Below, one piece after another: positions 1-7,050 of a stretch of DNA of 50,355 nt. Below the pieces are notes generated by a model. It was not told where the DNA came from and ran no database searches. It worked only from the letters and a program-made list of their open reading frames with translations. Origin of the DNA: a virus; IMG/VR virus record IMGVR_UViG_3300009176_000014, positions 1 to 50,355 of that record. One strand, given 5' to 3'. The position numbers and the translations under genes were made by a program. The first letter of the stretch is position 1. Every line of letters starts with the position of its first letter.

Positions 1-123
1 AATAAATTTATTATGGCGGCTTTCGGAGCATCACATTTGCTTTGGTTCAATAAGAACAACAGCATTAACATTGATACTGCAACAAACAAACATATTGTTA
101 TTCCTGATCCAGTTTATCCACGC
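1..123. repeat. Direct terminal repeat, left copy
   Basis: These 123 bases recur without change at 50233-50355. The repeat lies inside the major capsid gene and keeps its frame, which is what a circular genome or a circularly permuted phage looks like when assembled as a line. It is probably an assembly overlap, not a biological terminal repeat. Confidence 0.95.
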
Positions 124-321
124 CTTTCATGGGATTTGGATTTCAAATGGGATGAGTGTAATGAGGTTTGGGTATATCAAATTTCTGCTTTCTACGATAC
201 ATTCAACGTATTCCAAGGTGATTCTTTTGCTACTCAATCAGGCGGTGCAGTTTCTCCAGATTGTACAGATGAATTGTGGGGCGTTACAGGTCTTTGGGGA
301 TATAGAGCAACTAGCGCTTAA
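1..321 (+). CDS. Major capsid protein, C-terminal part
   Basis: This is the 3' part of the gene that starts at 49435. Codon 267 falls exactly on base 1 when the 123-base overlap is merged, giving a joined protein of 372 aa. The fragment ends with a tryptophan-rich segment and a TAA stop two bases before the next ATG. The call rests on position (directly after a scaffold-like protein, and following portal and MuF-like genes) and on size, not on a recognised fold motif. An apparent ATG at 13 is internal to the gene. Confidence 0.8.
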   Translation, partial: NKFIMAAFGASHLLWFNKNNSINIDTATNKHIVIPDPVYPRLSWDLDFKWDECNEVWVYQISAFYDTFNVFQGDSFATQSGGAVSPDCTDELWGVTGLWGYRATSA

Positions 322-323
322 TT

Positions 324-854
324 ATGGCTGATACCTCGTTTTGCGACGCAAATGTACCCGATTATATTTCCCGTGATTGCGGGATAGACTATGCGGGTAT
401 AGTTGGGATAGGACTCATCAAGGATGACCAAAGCCCAAGTGATGCCGATTTAGAAGATCCAACATGGTGGGAGGATGAAATTATAGCCTCCCCACAATCG
501 GTCTATGTTATTCCTAATACGCGCGGTGAATATAATGGCGGCACTGCTACTGAGCAAGATGGTTTCGGCCTACAGGCAACGGTAGTAACCGGTGCTGATC
601 ATACCGCAAACATTGAGGTAGAGGGACTGATTGAAAACCGTGATTTCTGGGAAGGGGTCAATAGACGTAAATGGAAAGTAGCTTTGATTACAGCAGGTGG
701 GCTTTTGTATTTCATTGATGTATCAAGCTCTGTTTATGCGAAGATCAACAATGCTAAGTCCACCAAGGCAATGGCATTCTGGTCAGTAGATATTAAATGG
801 CAATCATTCTCAAATCCAAAGGTGCTAATTGCTCCTGACGGAATATTCGTTTAA
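324..854 (+). CDS. Virion-associated protein, paralogue A
   Basis: A 176-aa protein directly after the capsid gene. It begins with a cysteine-containing segment (DCGIDYAGIVGIGLI) and holds the motif IPNTRGEYNGG near residue 70. Both recur in the product of 3132-3734, as does the block around KWKVALITAGGLLYFID, so the two genes are ancient duplicates. The family is unknown to me. The position between capsid and tail-fibre genes suggests a structural or head-decorating role, which is inference. Confidence 0.75.
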   Translation: MADTSFCDANVPDYISRDCGIDYAGIVGIGLIKDDQSPSDADLEDPTWWEDEIIASPQSVYVIPNTRGEYNGGTATEQDGFGLQATVVTGADHTANIEVEGLIENRDFWEGVNRRKWKVALITAGGLLYFIDVSSSVYAKINNAKSTKAMAFWSVDIKWQSFSNPKVLIAPDGIFV

Positions 855-858
855 AATC

Positions 859-1803
859 ATGTTAGAAGGATACATAACACCTTCAAAAGATACGCCAAGC
901 AGGTCCGGTTTGTACGCAAACGGACTGCCTGGCGTTACTTTACAATTACTAGATGATCTTACGAAAGATGAAGAGGAAGACTTTAACGAGTTTTGGACTG
1001 ACATATATCAAAGATCAATAGTAAACTTTACCTCACTCATTCAATCAAAGCTTACCGACAAATTCCATATTGATTTAAGCCTTATTTCACGTGAAACATC
1101 AAAGTTTGGTGATGACGTGAATCAATCTGGTTTAATGTCAGGCATTACGCTTTATTACCGATTACCGCGCTACGGTAAGACGCAAATTGTTTCAGTTGTT
1201 GTTAATTCAAATCTGGCGCAGGACATAGATTTTGAATTTTACATTTTTGATAAAGACGAAAACGGTAAGATTCTAAAAACAGTTAACGCGACACTAACAG
1301 AAGGCGAAAACACAATCAATATTGATACTTACTTTTCGAATGATCAGATATTCATCGGCTATGATGCTACTGCATATCCTGATTTGTTCGGCACTACTAA
1401 CCGTTACTACAGCGATTATTACGGACTATGGGATGACTTTAGTTGCTGGTATCCATGTTATGGCGGTGGGCGCGCGCATGTCACCCAGGTAAACGGTGGA
1501 GGTTTTAACGTGGTATTTAACTCAGTTTGCAGCGTTGAGAAAGTTGTTGAGCAAAACATCAATATTTTCAAAGATGCATTTTGGTATTTTATAGGCCTTG
1601 AATTAATGTTCGAAAGAATCCATTCCGATAAATTTAATCGATGGACTACGCTTTCATCAGATCGCGCGAAAGAATTAATAGGAAACTATCAGGCATGGGC
1701 AGAAGAAAAATCAGATAATGCTATTCGCGGCATCAGAATGAAAGAAGATCATATTTGTTTTTCATGTAAATCACTTGTTACTCACTCTTACGAATTACCA
1801 TAA
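859..1803 (+). CDS. Hypothetical virion-region protein
   Basis: A 314-aa protein. I take the ATG at 859, four bases after the upstream stop. An upstream in-frame TTG at 829 would overlap the previous gene by 26 bases and looks less likely. The middle is rich in Asp, Tyr and Gly, and there is a cysteine pair in CWYPCYGGG near residue 200. No signal peptide or membrane segment is visible. It lies in the head/connector gene row. Function is not recognised. Confidence 0.75.
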   Translation: MLEGYITPSKDTPSRSGLYANGLPGVTLQLLDDLTKDEEEDFNEFWTDIYQRSIVNFTSLIQSKLTDKFHIDLSLISRETSKFGDDVNQSGLMSGITLYYRLPRYGKTQIVSVVVNSNLAQDIDFEFYIFDKDENGKILKTVNATLTEGENTINIDTYFSNDQIFIGYDATAYPDLFGTTNRYYSDYYGLWDDFSCWYPCYGGGRAHVTQVNGGGFNVVFNSVCSVEKVVEQNINIFKDAFWYFIGLELMFERIHSDKFNRWTTLSSDRAKELIGNYQAWAEEKSDNAIRGIRMKEDHICFSCKSLVTHSYELP

Positions 1804-1839
1804 TGGCAAAATCAAGACCAAAGGGAGGCAAAAAAGGTT

Positions 1840-2325
1840 GTGGCTGCTAATGGCTGGGACATAGTATTGAAGAAAATGCAAGACCCGAACACGTTTAATC
1901 GGGCCGTTAAAGTTGCCGTGCAAACAGTTTTAGTTGAACAGAAGAACCGGATATTCTTACAAGGTGAGGCAGTTGAGGGCAAGATTGGAATATACGGCAC
2001 TAACCCTATTTCGATCAGCAAAAAGAATCAGGCACGAAATACCGGCAAGACTTATTTCAAAGGCGGTTACGCTGAATATAAAACAGACATCGGTAAGAAT
2101 CCAGGTTACGTTAATTTAAGGAATACTGATCAAATGTATTTTGATTATGCATTCTTCGATTTAGGGCCAGGATCTTACGGAATCGGATTTAACAACAACT
2201 TGAACTTTGATAAATCGCAATGGATGGAGGCTAAGTATAAAAAGCCTATATTCAATCAAAATACCAAAGAGGGAAATATTCTTGAATCAGTAATTAATTT
2301 TGAAATTGGAAAAGATTTGCCTTGA
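1840..2325 (+). CDS. Putative head-tail connector or tail-completion protein
   Basis: The frame is open from 1804 but has no ATG; GTG at 1840 is the first usual start and gives 161 aa. An ATG at 1803 in another frame reads MAKSRPKGGKKGCGC and stops. Removing one A from the six at 1830-1835 would join it to this frame as MAKSRPKGGKKVVAANGWD, a natural-looking N-terminus. The C-terminal half (YGIGFNN, KSQWMEAKYKKPIF) resembles HK97-gp10/gpS-like neck proteins, which seal the head-tail joint. The similarity is judged by eye and moderate. Confidence 0.6.
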   Translation: MAANGWDIVLKKMQDPNTFNRAVKVAVQTVLVEQKNRIFLQGEAVEGKIGIYGTNPISISKKNQARNTGKTYFKGGYAEYKTDIGKNPGYVNLRNTDQMYFDYAFFDLGPGSYGIGFNNNLNFDKSQWMEAKYKKPIFNQNTKEGNILESVINFEIGKDLP

Positions 2326-2812
2326 ATATGATAAATGCATTTTGGCAGCATTACCAACTGCTGGATTAAAAGCGTATGGACTTTGTGAGCTTATTAAAAA
2401 ATCGGATCAGCAGGAACCAGTTTCAGTTGACATAAGGAGAAAGCCAGCGGCATTTGTTGATAGCATGAATGGTCATTTTTATTGGAGGTTCATAAGCGGA
2501 TCAGAAGCACAAGACGAGGATTTTAGTTTCGGTATTGACATAGCCAATAGAATAGTACCTAGAATGCGAATATTTTTAGCGCATAAAATACAGTTAGGGG
2601 AAGAGTTCATTTTTGAATTTATAAAAACTATACCTAGTAAGTTAGCTTTGGATGGTTATAAGTTTATTCATCGTGGTTCGTCAATTGATTTGATAACAGA
2701 TCATGAAGGAGTTTACAACCAAGAATATAATGACAAAACAGCTTATGAACGCCATCGCACAACGCACAATATTTATGCAATTGAATTTAACTTGGAGTTT
2801 ATAAAATGTTAG
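2300..2812 (+). CDS. Putative neck or tail-terminator-region protein
   Basis: The open frame gives up to 170 aa from a TTG at 2300 and overlaps the previous gene. A nearby ATG at 2329 is out of frame and stops after 13 codons. If the four Ts at 2340-2343 were five, it would read MINAFLAALPTAGLKAYGL and continue in this frame, so the true start is probably 2329 with a frame break. The protein is soluble, with mixed alpha/beta composition. The position fits a neck or tail-terminator protein, but no family was recognised. Confidence 0.6.
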   Translation: MKLEKICLEYDKCILAALPTAGLKAYGLCELIKKSDQQEPVSVDIRRKPAAFVDSMNGHFYWRFISGSEAQDEDFSFGIDIANRIVPRMRIFLAHKIQLGEEFIFEFIKTIPSKLALDGYKFIHRGSSIDLITDHEGVYNQEYNDKTAYERHRTTHNIYAIEFNLEFIKC

Positions 2813-3135
2813 CCTCGAAATCATACATCGGGAAACGGTTAGATATGGAGCATTACAAAAATGTTCAGTTCGATCGTTCTATTACTTTATTCGATGAAGA
2901 TGATTCAGAATTTAATTTAGGCAGCGAATCGGTGATATTTGAGTTTTTCGCAAAGGCACATGGTAAAAGCTTAGAAGTTTTTGATTTAGGGCCACAGACA
3001 GGAAATGAAATAGTTCTTCAGGGCCAGGTATTAGATTACAGGCCATCACATTACTTTCATGAATGCTATCAGATGACTGAAACTAGCCCGAGCGAAAAGA
3101 TACTTTTGTTTTATGGAGTGAGTGAGGTAATATGA
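2806..3135 (+). CDS. Hypothetical virion-region protein
   Basis: A 109-aa acidic protein whose ATG overlaps the stop of the previous gene by seven bases, and whose own stop overlaps the next ATG. This tight coupling places it in the connector/tail operon. No membrane segment or known motif is visible. Confidence 0.7.
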   Translation: MLASKSYIGKRLDMEHYKNVQFDRSITLFDEDDSEFNLGSESVIFEFFAKAHGKSLEVFDLGPQTGNEIVLQGQVLDYRPSHYFHECYQMTETSPSEKILLFYGVSEVI

Positions 3136-3734
3136 ATTTTTGTGAAGTTGATATTGATGATTATACGAATAGAGGATGTGGGATTGATTTCGCTGGAATT
3201 GTTGGACTTGGTTTAATAGATCAGTTTGAAACACCGGCTAATGAAGAATTACAGGACATTCAATTTTGGTTTGATAATTTGTCATCAGGAAAATATTTTG
3301 TAATTAGAAATACGAGAGGTGAATATAACGGAAGTGAAGTAATTGAAGAGGAAGATTTGATAGGCACTCGCGTAGTAGGCGCGAACCATAACGCGGTAAT
3401 TGATAGTACGGCATTGCTTGAAAATTGTGATTTTTGGAATGAGGTAATCAAAAAACAATGGAAATTTGTTATGATTACATCAGGCGGATTGATGTACTAT
3501 GTTGACAAGCCAACAAGCATTTACACGAAAGTAAATAACGCGAGAAGCACAAAAGCACAGGCTTATTATCAATCAGATTTAAAATGGCATGACTTTTCAA
3601 ATCCTATTATCTTACAAGCTCCTGAAGGATTGTTTTTCGGAGACAATCCAACAATTGAAGGATTAAGGATAACTGATTTAGGGTTTAGAACTATTTATAC
3701 TGGTGATTCAAGAAGTGTAGAAGTATTTTTATGA
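3132..3734 (+). CDS. Virion-associated protein, paralogue B
   Basis: A 200-aa protein clearly related along its length to the product of 324-854: GCGIDFAGIVGLGLID near the start, RNTRGEYNG in the middle, and KWKFVMITSGGLMYYVD followed by STKAQAY. It has an extra C-terminal tail of about 25 residues (GLRITDLGFRTIYTGDSRSV) missing from paralogue A. That tail recurs at the end of the next small gene. It is likely a structural protein by position; its fold was not recognised. Confidence 0.75.
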   Translation: MNFCEVDIDDYTNRGCGIDFAGIVGLGLIDQFETPANEELQDIQFWFDNLSSGKYFVIRNTRGEYNGSEVIEEEDLIGTRVVGANHNAVIDSTALLENCDFWNEVIKKQWKFVMITSGGLMYYVDKPTSIYTKVNNARSTKAQAYYQSDLKWHDFSNPIILQAPEGLFFGDNPTIEGLRITDLGFRTIYTGDSRSVEVFL

Positions 3735-3916
3735 GAACGAAATTTAACAATAGGCCGTGCACTCAAGCTGATATTACTATTAGTGTAGGAACGGCTACGG
3801 TTAAAATAAATCTCAATACAATAAATCCGGTGACTGATGAAGGTTTAAGAATTACGAACTTAGGATTTAGAACAATATTTACAGGTGAATCGCGTAGCGT
3901 TTTAGTAAACGTTTAA
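3731..3916 (+). CDS. Small protein sharing the tail module of paralogue B
   Basis: A 61-aa protein that starts in the stop of the previous gene (ATGA overlap). Its last 24 residues (GLRITNLGFRTIFTGESRSV and on) nearly repeat the C-terminus of the 200-aa neighbour. The first 35 residues are different, with the motif ITISVGTATVKINLNTI. It may be a beta-rich module that binds the same partner as paralogue B. Function is unknown. Confidence 0.7.
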   Translation: MRTKFNNRPCTQADITISVGTATVKINLNTINPVTDEGLRITNLGFRTIFTGESRSVLVNV

Positions 3917-3920
3917 AAAT

Positions 3921-4268
3921 ATGGCAAATTATAACATCAGTGATCTATCTGCAATTCCATCAATAAGCGATACTGACTTAATAGAAGTATTGTCTGGCGG
4001 AGTAAATTATAAAGGCACTATTGCTCAATTAAAAACTGCATTAGGAATCCTTGGTTCAGGTGCTATAATTGCATTACAATCACCTGTGAGTTTAGCAACT
4101 CAATTTCCAGCTAATTCTAAGAGAGGTTATCTTTATCCGGTTAGTGTTGGCGGAATGACTGCTCAGGGAGATAGTGGCCCTATAGTTGCAAATGCATTAA
4201 TATTATCTTTGGTTAATAATGCTAGCACAAGTTCAAATTTAGATTGGTACGTAATAAATACACAATAA
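3921..4268 (+). CDS. Small fibre or baseplate-like structural protein
   Basis: A 115-aa protein that opens with ISDLSAIPSISDTDLIEV, a type of opening common in small phage tail-fibre or head-fibre proteins (a short repeat of 'DL..i..i.dtDlieV' followed by a threonine-rich KGTIAQLKTAL). The rest is rich in Ala, Ser and Val, as expected for a beta-structured surface protein. It ends one base before the next gene. The fibre call is a family impression, not a proven match. Confidence 0.6.
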   Translation: MANYNISDLSAIPSISDTDLIEVLSGGVNYKGTIAQLKTALGILGSGAIIALQSPVSLATQFPANSKRGYLYPVSVGGMTAQGDSGPIVANALILSLVNNASTSSNLDWYVINTQ

Positions 4269-4269
4269 T

Positions 4270-4617
4270 ATGAATTTCTTTATAAGTCTTGCTGGTTGGT
4301 TTTTGTGGAATTTAGCTGAACTATACATTGAAAAGTCAGAGAAAGAAAATGATAAAGACCCAGAAACAAAATGGGAAATCAAGTCCTATGCAGTTAGTCA
4401 CTGGCCATTATGGTTTGGATCTCTTGTTTGTGTACCTGTAATACTTTGGATGGGTTACAGGAACTTTAACATAGATCCATTAGGATCACTATTAAGCACT
4501 GAGTTAAAAGCATGGCATGACATTTACATACTTGCGGCCGGTGCAGCATTCGAAGGGTTTATTTATGCGGTTAAAAAAATAAAATCATTCTTTAAAAAGA
4601 AGGAAGCAGAATTATGA
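4270..4617 (+). CDS. Membrane protein, holin candidate
   Basis: A 115-aa protein with an N-terminal hydrophobic helix (residues 1-17), a second around 47-66 and a third around 85-104, followed by a strongly basic tail (KKIKSFFKKKEAEL). Such small membrane proteins with a charged tail are typical of phage holins, which permeabilise the inner membrane. Its stop overlaps the tail-fibre start, so it is co-translated with surface proteins. Other membrane proteins at 9388-11448 are rival holin candidates. Confidence 0.6.
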   Translation: MNFFISLAGWFLWNLAELYIEKSEKENDKDPETKWEIKSYAVSHWPLWFGSLVCVPVILWMGYRNFNIDPLGSLLSTELKAWHDIYILAAGAAFEGFIYAVKKIKSFFKKKEAEL

Positions 4618-6515
4618 AAAAACTATTAATATTAACCTTAACTATTTGCTCATTATCAGGATTTGGGCAAATATTAATTGACCCTACGGTATCATCGATA
4701 TCAACAACTAAATATAACACTGCTGTTCAAGGTGCTGTTGTTATGTCTGGCCCCGATACATATACAGCATCGTATTTACCTAGTACAATAACTTCATATA
4801 CTGGACTAGCTATAACAGTTCAATTTGCAAATGCAAATACAGGAACATCTACATTTGAACTCAATGGACTAGGCGCTAAGACCATTAAAAAGCAATCTGG
4901 CGGAGCACTTGTAAATCTTTCAGCTAATGACATTGGCCCAAATGAACGAAAAGATATTTACTATGATGGCACTTATATTGTAATTAAAGGAGGCACGGGT
5001 TCAGGAAGCGCAGGTGCATTACTTGCAGCTAATAACCTTTCAGATCTGGCTAGTGCATCAACAGCACGTACAAACTTAGGCCTTGGCACACTCGCAACAC
5101 AATCAGGTACATTCAGCGGAACAAGTTCAGGGACTAATACAGGTGATCAGACAATAACGTTAACTGGTGCAGTGACAGGATCAGGCACTGGGAGCTTTGC
5201 TACAACAATAGCAACGCCCGGAACGCTCACAGTGAGTTCAACAAACAGCACTGCAACCGCACACACTCACGCTATTACAAGTTCTTCGGCGCCAGGCGCA
5301 TCGGCTTCTTTGCTTGCTACAGATGCAAGCGGAATAATCGGAAGTACAGGAACACGTATAACAAAAGGATGGTTTACTGATTTAACAGTGACTAATGCTA
5401 TAGCTGGTTCGGTTACTGGAAACGCAGCTACGGTTACAACAAACGCAAATCTAACAGGAGATGTATCAAGCTCAGGAAACACCACAACACTAGCGACTGT
5501 AAATTCAAACGTTGGATCGTTTGGATCAACAACCACAGCTCCATCATTTACTGTGAATGGGAAGGGTCTTATAACAGCGGCAGGAAGTAATACAATAACC
5601 CCGGCAGTAGGCTCGATTACCGGTCTTGGTTCAAATGTTAGTACATATTTAGCAACTCCGACAACTGCCAATTTATCGGCAACAATAGGGACACAAACAG
5701 CAAACACAATATTTGCGGGGCCGTCATCTGGGAGTGCTGCAAATGCCACATTTAGAGCGCAAGTTACAGCCGATTTGCCTTTCGACACTTACACCACCCA
5801 ATCAGGAACGACATACACTTTAGTAGCCGCCGATAAAAATACTTGTATTCGATTCACAAGTTCAAGCGCGGTAACAATCACACTACCAAATGGAATCACT
5901 TCCGGTTTTTCTTGTGTAATAATTAAAGCAGGAACAGGGGATTTAACACTTTCGGCCGCAACAACTTTAGAAGGATCAACTACAATTACAGGAACGGCGC
6001 CAAGCTTTGCAGTTGTTAAAAATAGAGGTTCTGACATTTGGGTTACTAATGGCAGCTATGCTTCAGTTACGACAATAGGTGCTTTGGATGGACAAACGGT
6101 TTCATCGCTCGGCGCAACTATAGCAGGCAATAGCATTTACATGCAATCTGCTGATCTTACACATGCAGGATTGATTAACACAACTACTCAGACAATAGCT
6201 GGTAATAAAACTTTAGACGGTAGCCTTACTTTAAAATCAGTTGGTCAGGGCTTTGCAATCAAAGAAGGAACAAATGGAATGATGGGTCAGGTTGCTTTAG
6301 TGAGTGGAACAAAAGCTATTACTATTTCAGGTATTACAACAAGTTCACGAGCTTTTATAACGTTAGTTTCGCCAGGAGGCACAACATTAACTACAACTTA
6401 CCAAGCTGTTTGTACAGCCAATACGTTAACGTTACAGGCTAATGTAGCAGCAGGAACCATCAACACATCTGATACAAGTACTATTAATTATTTTGTAATT
6501 AATCAAGCTCCTTAA
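4614..6515 (+). CDS. Tail-fibre-like protein with signal peptide
   Basis: A 633-aa, Ser/Thr/Gly-rich protein. Residues 1-19 form a typical Sec signal peptide ending SGFGQ. Next comes a fibre domain (FANANTGTSTFELNGLGAKT, then DIYYDGTYIVI) found in many phage tail fibres, and then repeat motifs such as NNLSDLASASTARTNLGLG and TNTGDQTITLTGAVTGSG. The C-terminal third is again beta-rich. It would bind the host surface. A cleavable signal peptide on a tail fibre is odd because tails assemble in the cytoplasm. The long minus-strand frames beneath it are shadows of its regular codon pattern. Confidence 0.85.
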   Translation: MKKLLILTLTICSLSGFGQILIDPTVSSISTTKYNTAVQGAVVMSGPDTYTASYLPSTITSYTGLAITVQFANANTGTSTFELNGLGAKTIKKQSGGALVNLSANDIGPNERKDIYYDGTYIVIKGGTGSGSAGALLAANNLSDLASASTARTNLGLGTLATQSGTFSGTSSGTNTGDQTITLTGAVTGSGTGSFATTIATPGTLTVSSTNSTATAHTHAITSSSAPGASASLLATDASGIIGSTGTRITKGWFTDLTVTNAIAGSVTGNAATVTTNANLTGDVSSSGNTTTLATVNSNVGSFGSTTTAPSFTVNGKGLITAAGSNTITPAVGSITGLGSNVSTYLATPTTANLSATIGTQTANTIFAGPSSGSAANATFRAQVTADLPFDTYTTQSGTTYTLVAADKNTCIRFTSSSAVTITLPNGITSGFSCVIIKAGTGDLTLSAATTLEGSTTITGTAPSFAVVKNRGSDIWVTNGSYASVTTIGALDGQTVSSLGATIAGNSIYMQSADLTHAGLINTTTQTIAGNKTLDGSLTLKSVGQGFAIKEGTNGMMGQVALVSGTKAITISGITTSSRAFITLVSPGGTTLTTTYQAVCTANTLTLQANVAAGTINTSDTSTINYFVINQAP

Positions 6516-6526
6516 ATTAACTACTT

Positions 6527-6907
6527 ATGAAACATCTAATATCAATTCTGCTAATCATTTACTCTGTACAGACTTATGCACAAACAGAAGTAATTCAAAT
6601 ATCATCGAAGTTATTCAATGAGTTAAAAGAAAAGCCATCTACAAAAGTTTATAACAATACTAAAGAAGTGTATGAATTAAAACACTCAAAGGATAGCGTA
6701 TGGATTGTTATTAACACTAAAACTGGTGAATTAGGAAATGTTCCTATTGCGCAAGTAGATAGTATGAGTGTTATATTCTTACCATTTGTAGCGAGGGATT
6801 TTGAAAATAATGGTGTTATATACCATACTTGTTCTTGTGGTGGTAGCGGACAATCGATTATTATTCCAGATAGATTAAAAATAACGTTTCAAAAAATAAA
6901 TCTATAA
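6527..6907 (+). CDS. Small exported protein with a GG-Q-S-P-RLK module
   Basis: A 126-aa protein with a signal peptide (residues 1-18, ending QTYAQ). Its C-terminal module, GVIYHTCSCGGSGQS followed by IIIPDRLKITF, closely matches GVIYHGSSNCGGQS and TLPNRLKVSL inside the 549-aa neighbour. The middle contains SKDSVWIVINTKTGELGN. It is likely exported and part of the same surface system as its neighbours. No enzyme motif is visible. Confidence 0.7.
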   Translation: MKHLISILLIIYSVQTYAQTEVIQISSKLFNELKEKPSTKVYNNTKEVYELKHSKDSVWIVINTKTGELGNVPIAQVDSMSVIFLPFVARDFENNGVIYHTCSCGGSGQSIIIPDRLKITFQKINL

Positions 6908-6909
6908 TC

Positions 6910-7050
6910 ATGCACAATGTAACTGAGATGAAAAAATTTAATCCTGTACAATTAGTATCAGAATTAAAATTCTGGTTTGAAAATGATAGAAAAGACTTGT
7001 TAAATATCAGGAAAAACAAAACCATAAAATCCCAAAAGTCATGCGGATAA
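6910..7050 (+). CDS. Short protein duplicating the FWF segment of its neighbour
   Basis: A 46-aa frame starting two bases after the preceding stop and overlapping the next start. Its segment FNPVQLVSELKFWFENDRK parallels FTPKELGSKLEFWFDNNHI near residue 43 of the following protein. It appears to be a partial duplication of the start of the LamG-like domain, or the remnant of a once longer copy. It lacks a signal peptide. Coding status is supported mainly by that similarity. Confidence 0.55.
   Translation: MHNVTEMKKFNPVQLVSELKFWFENDRKDLLNIRKNKTIKSQKSCG

Noticed and set aside
829-858. TTG start extending the 314-aa protein upstream
   Set aside because: It would overlap the previous gene by 26 bases, while an ATG lies four bases after the upstream stop.
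5267-6037. Long minus-strand open frames (173 and 82 codons)
   Set aside because: They mirror the Ser/Thr/Gly-rich tail-fibre gene on + and have proline/valine-biased, unnatural composition.
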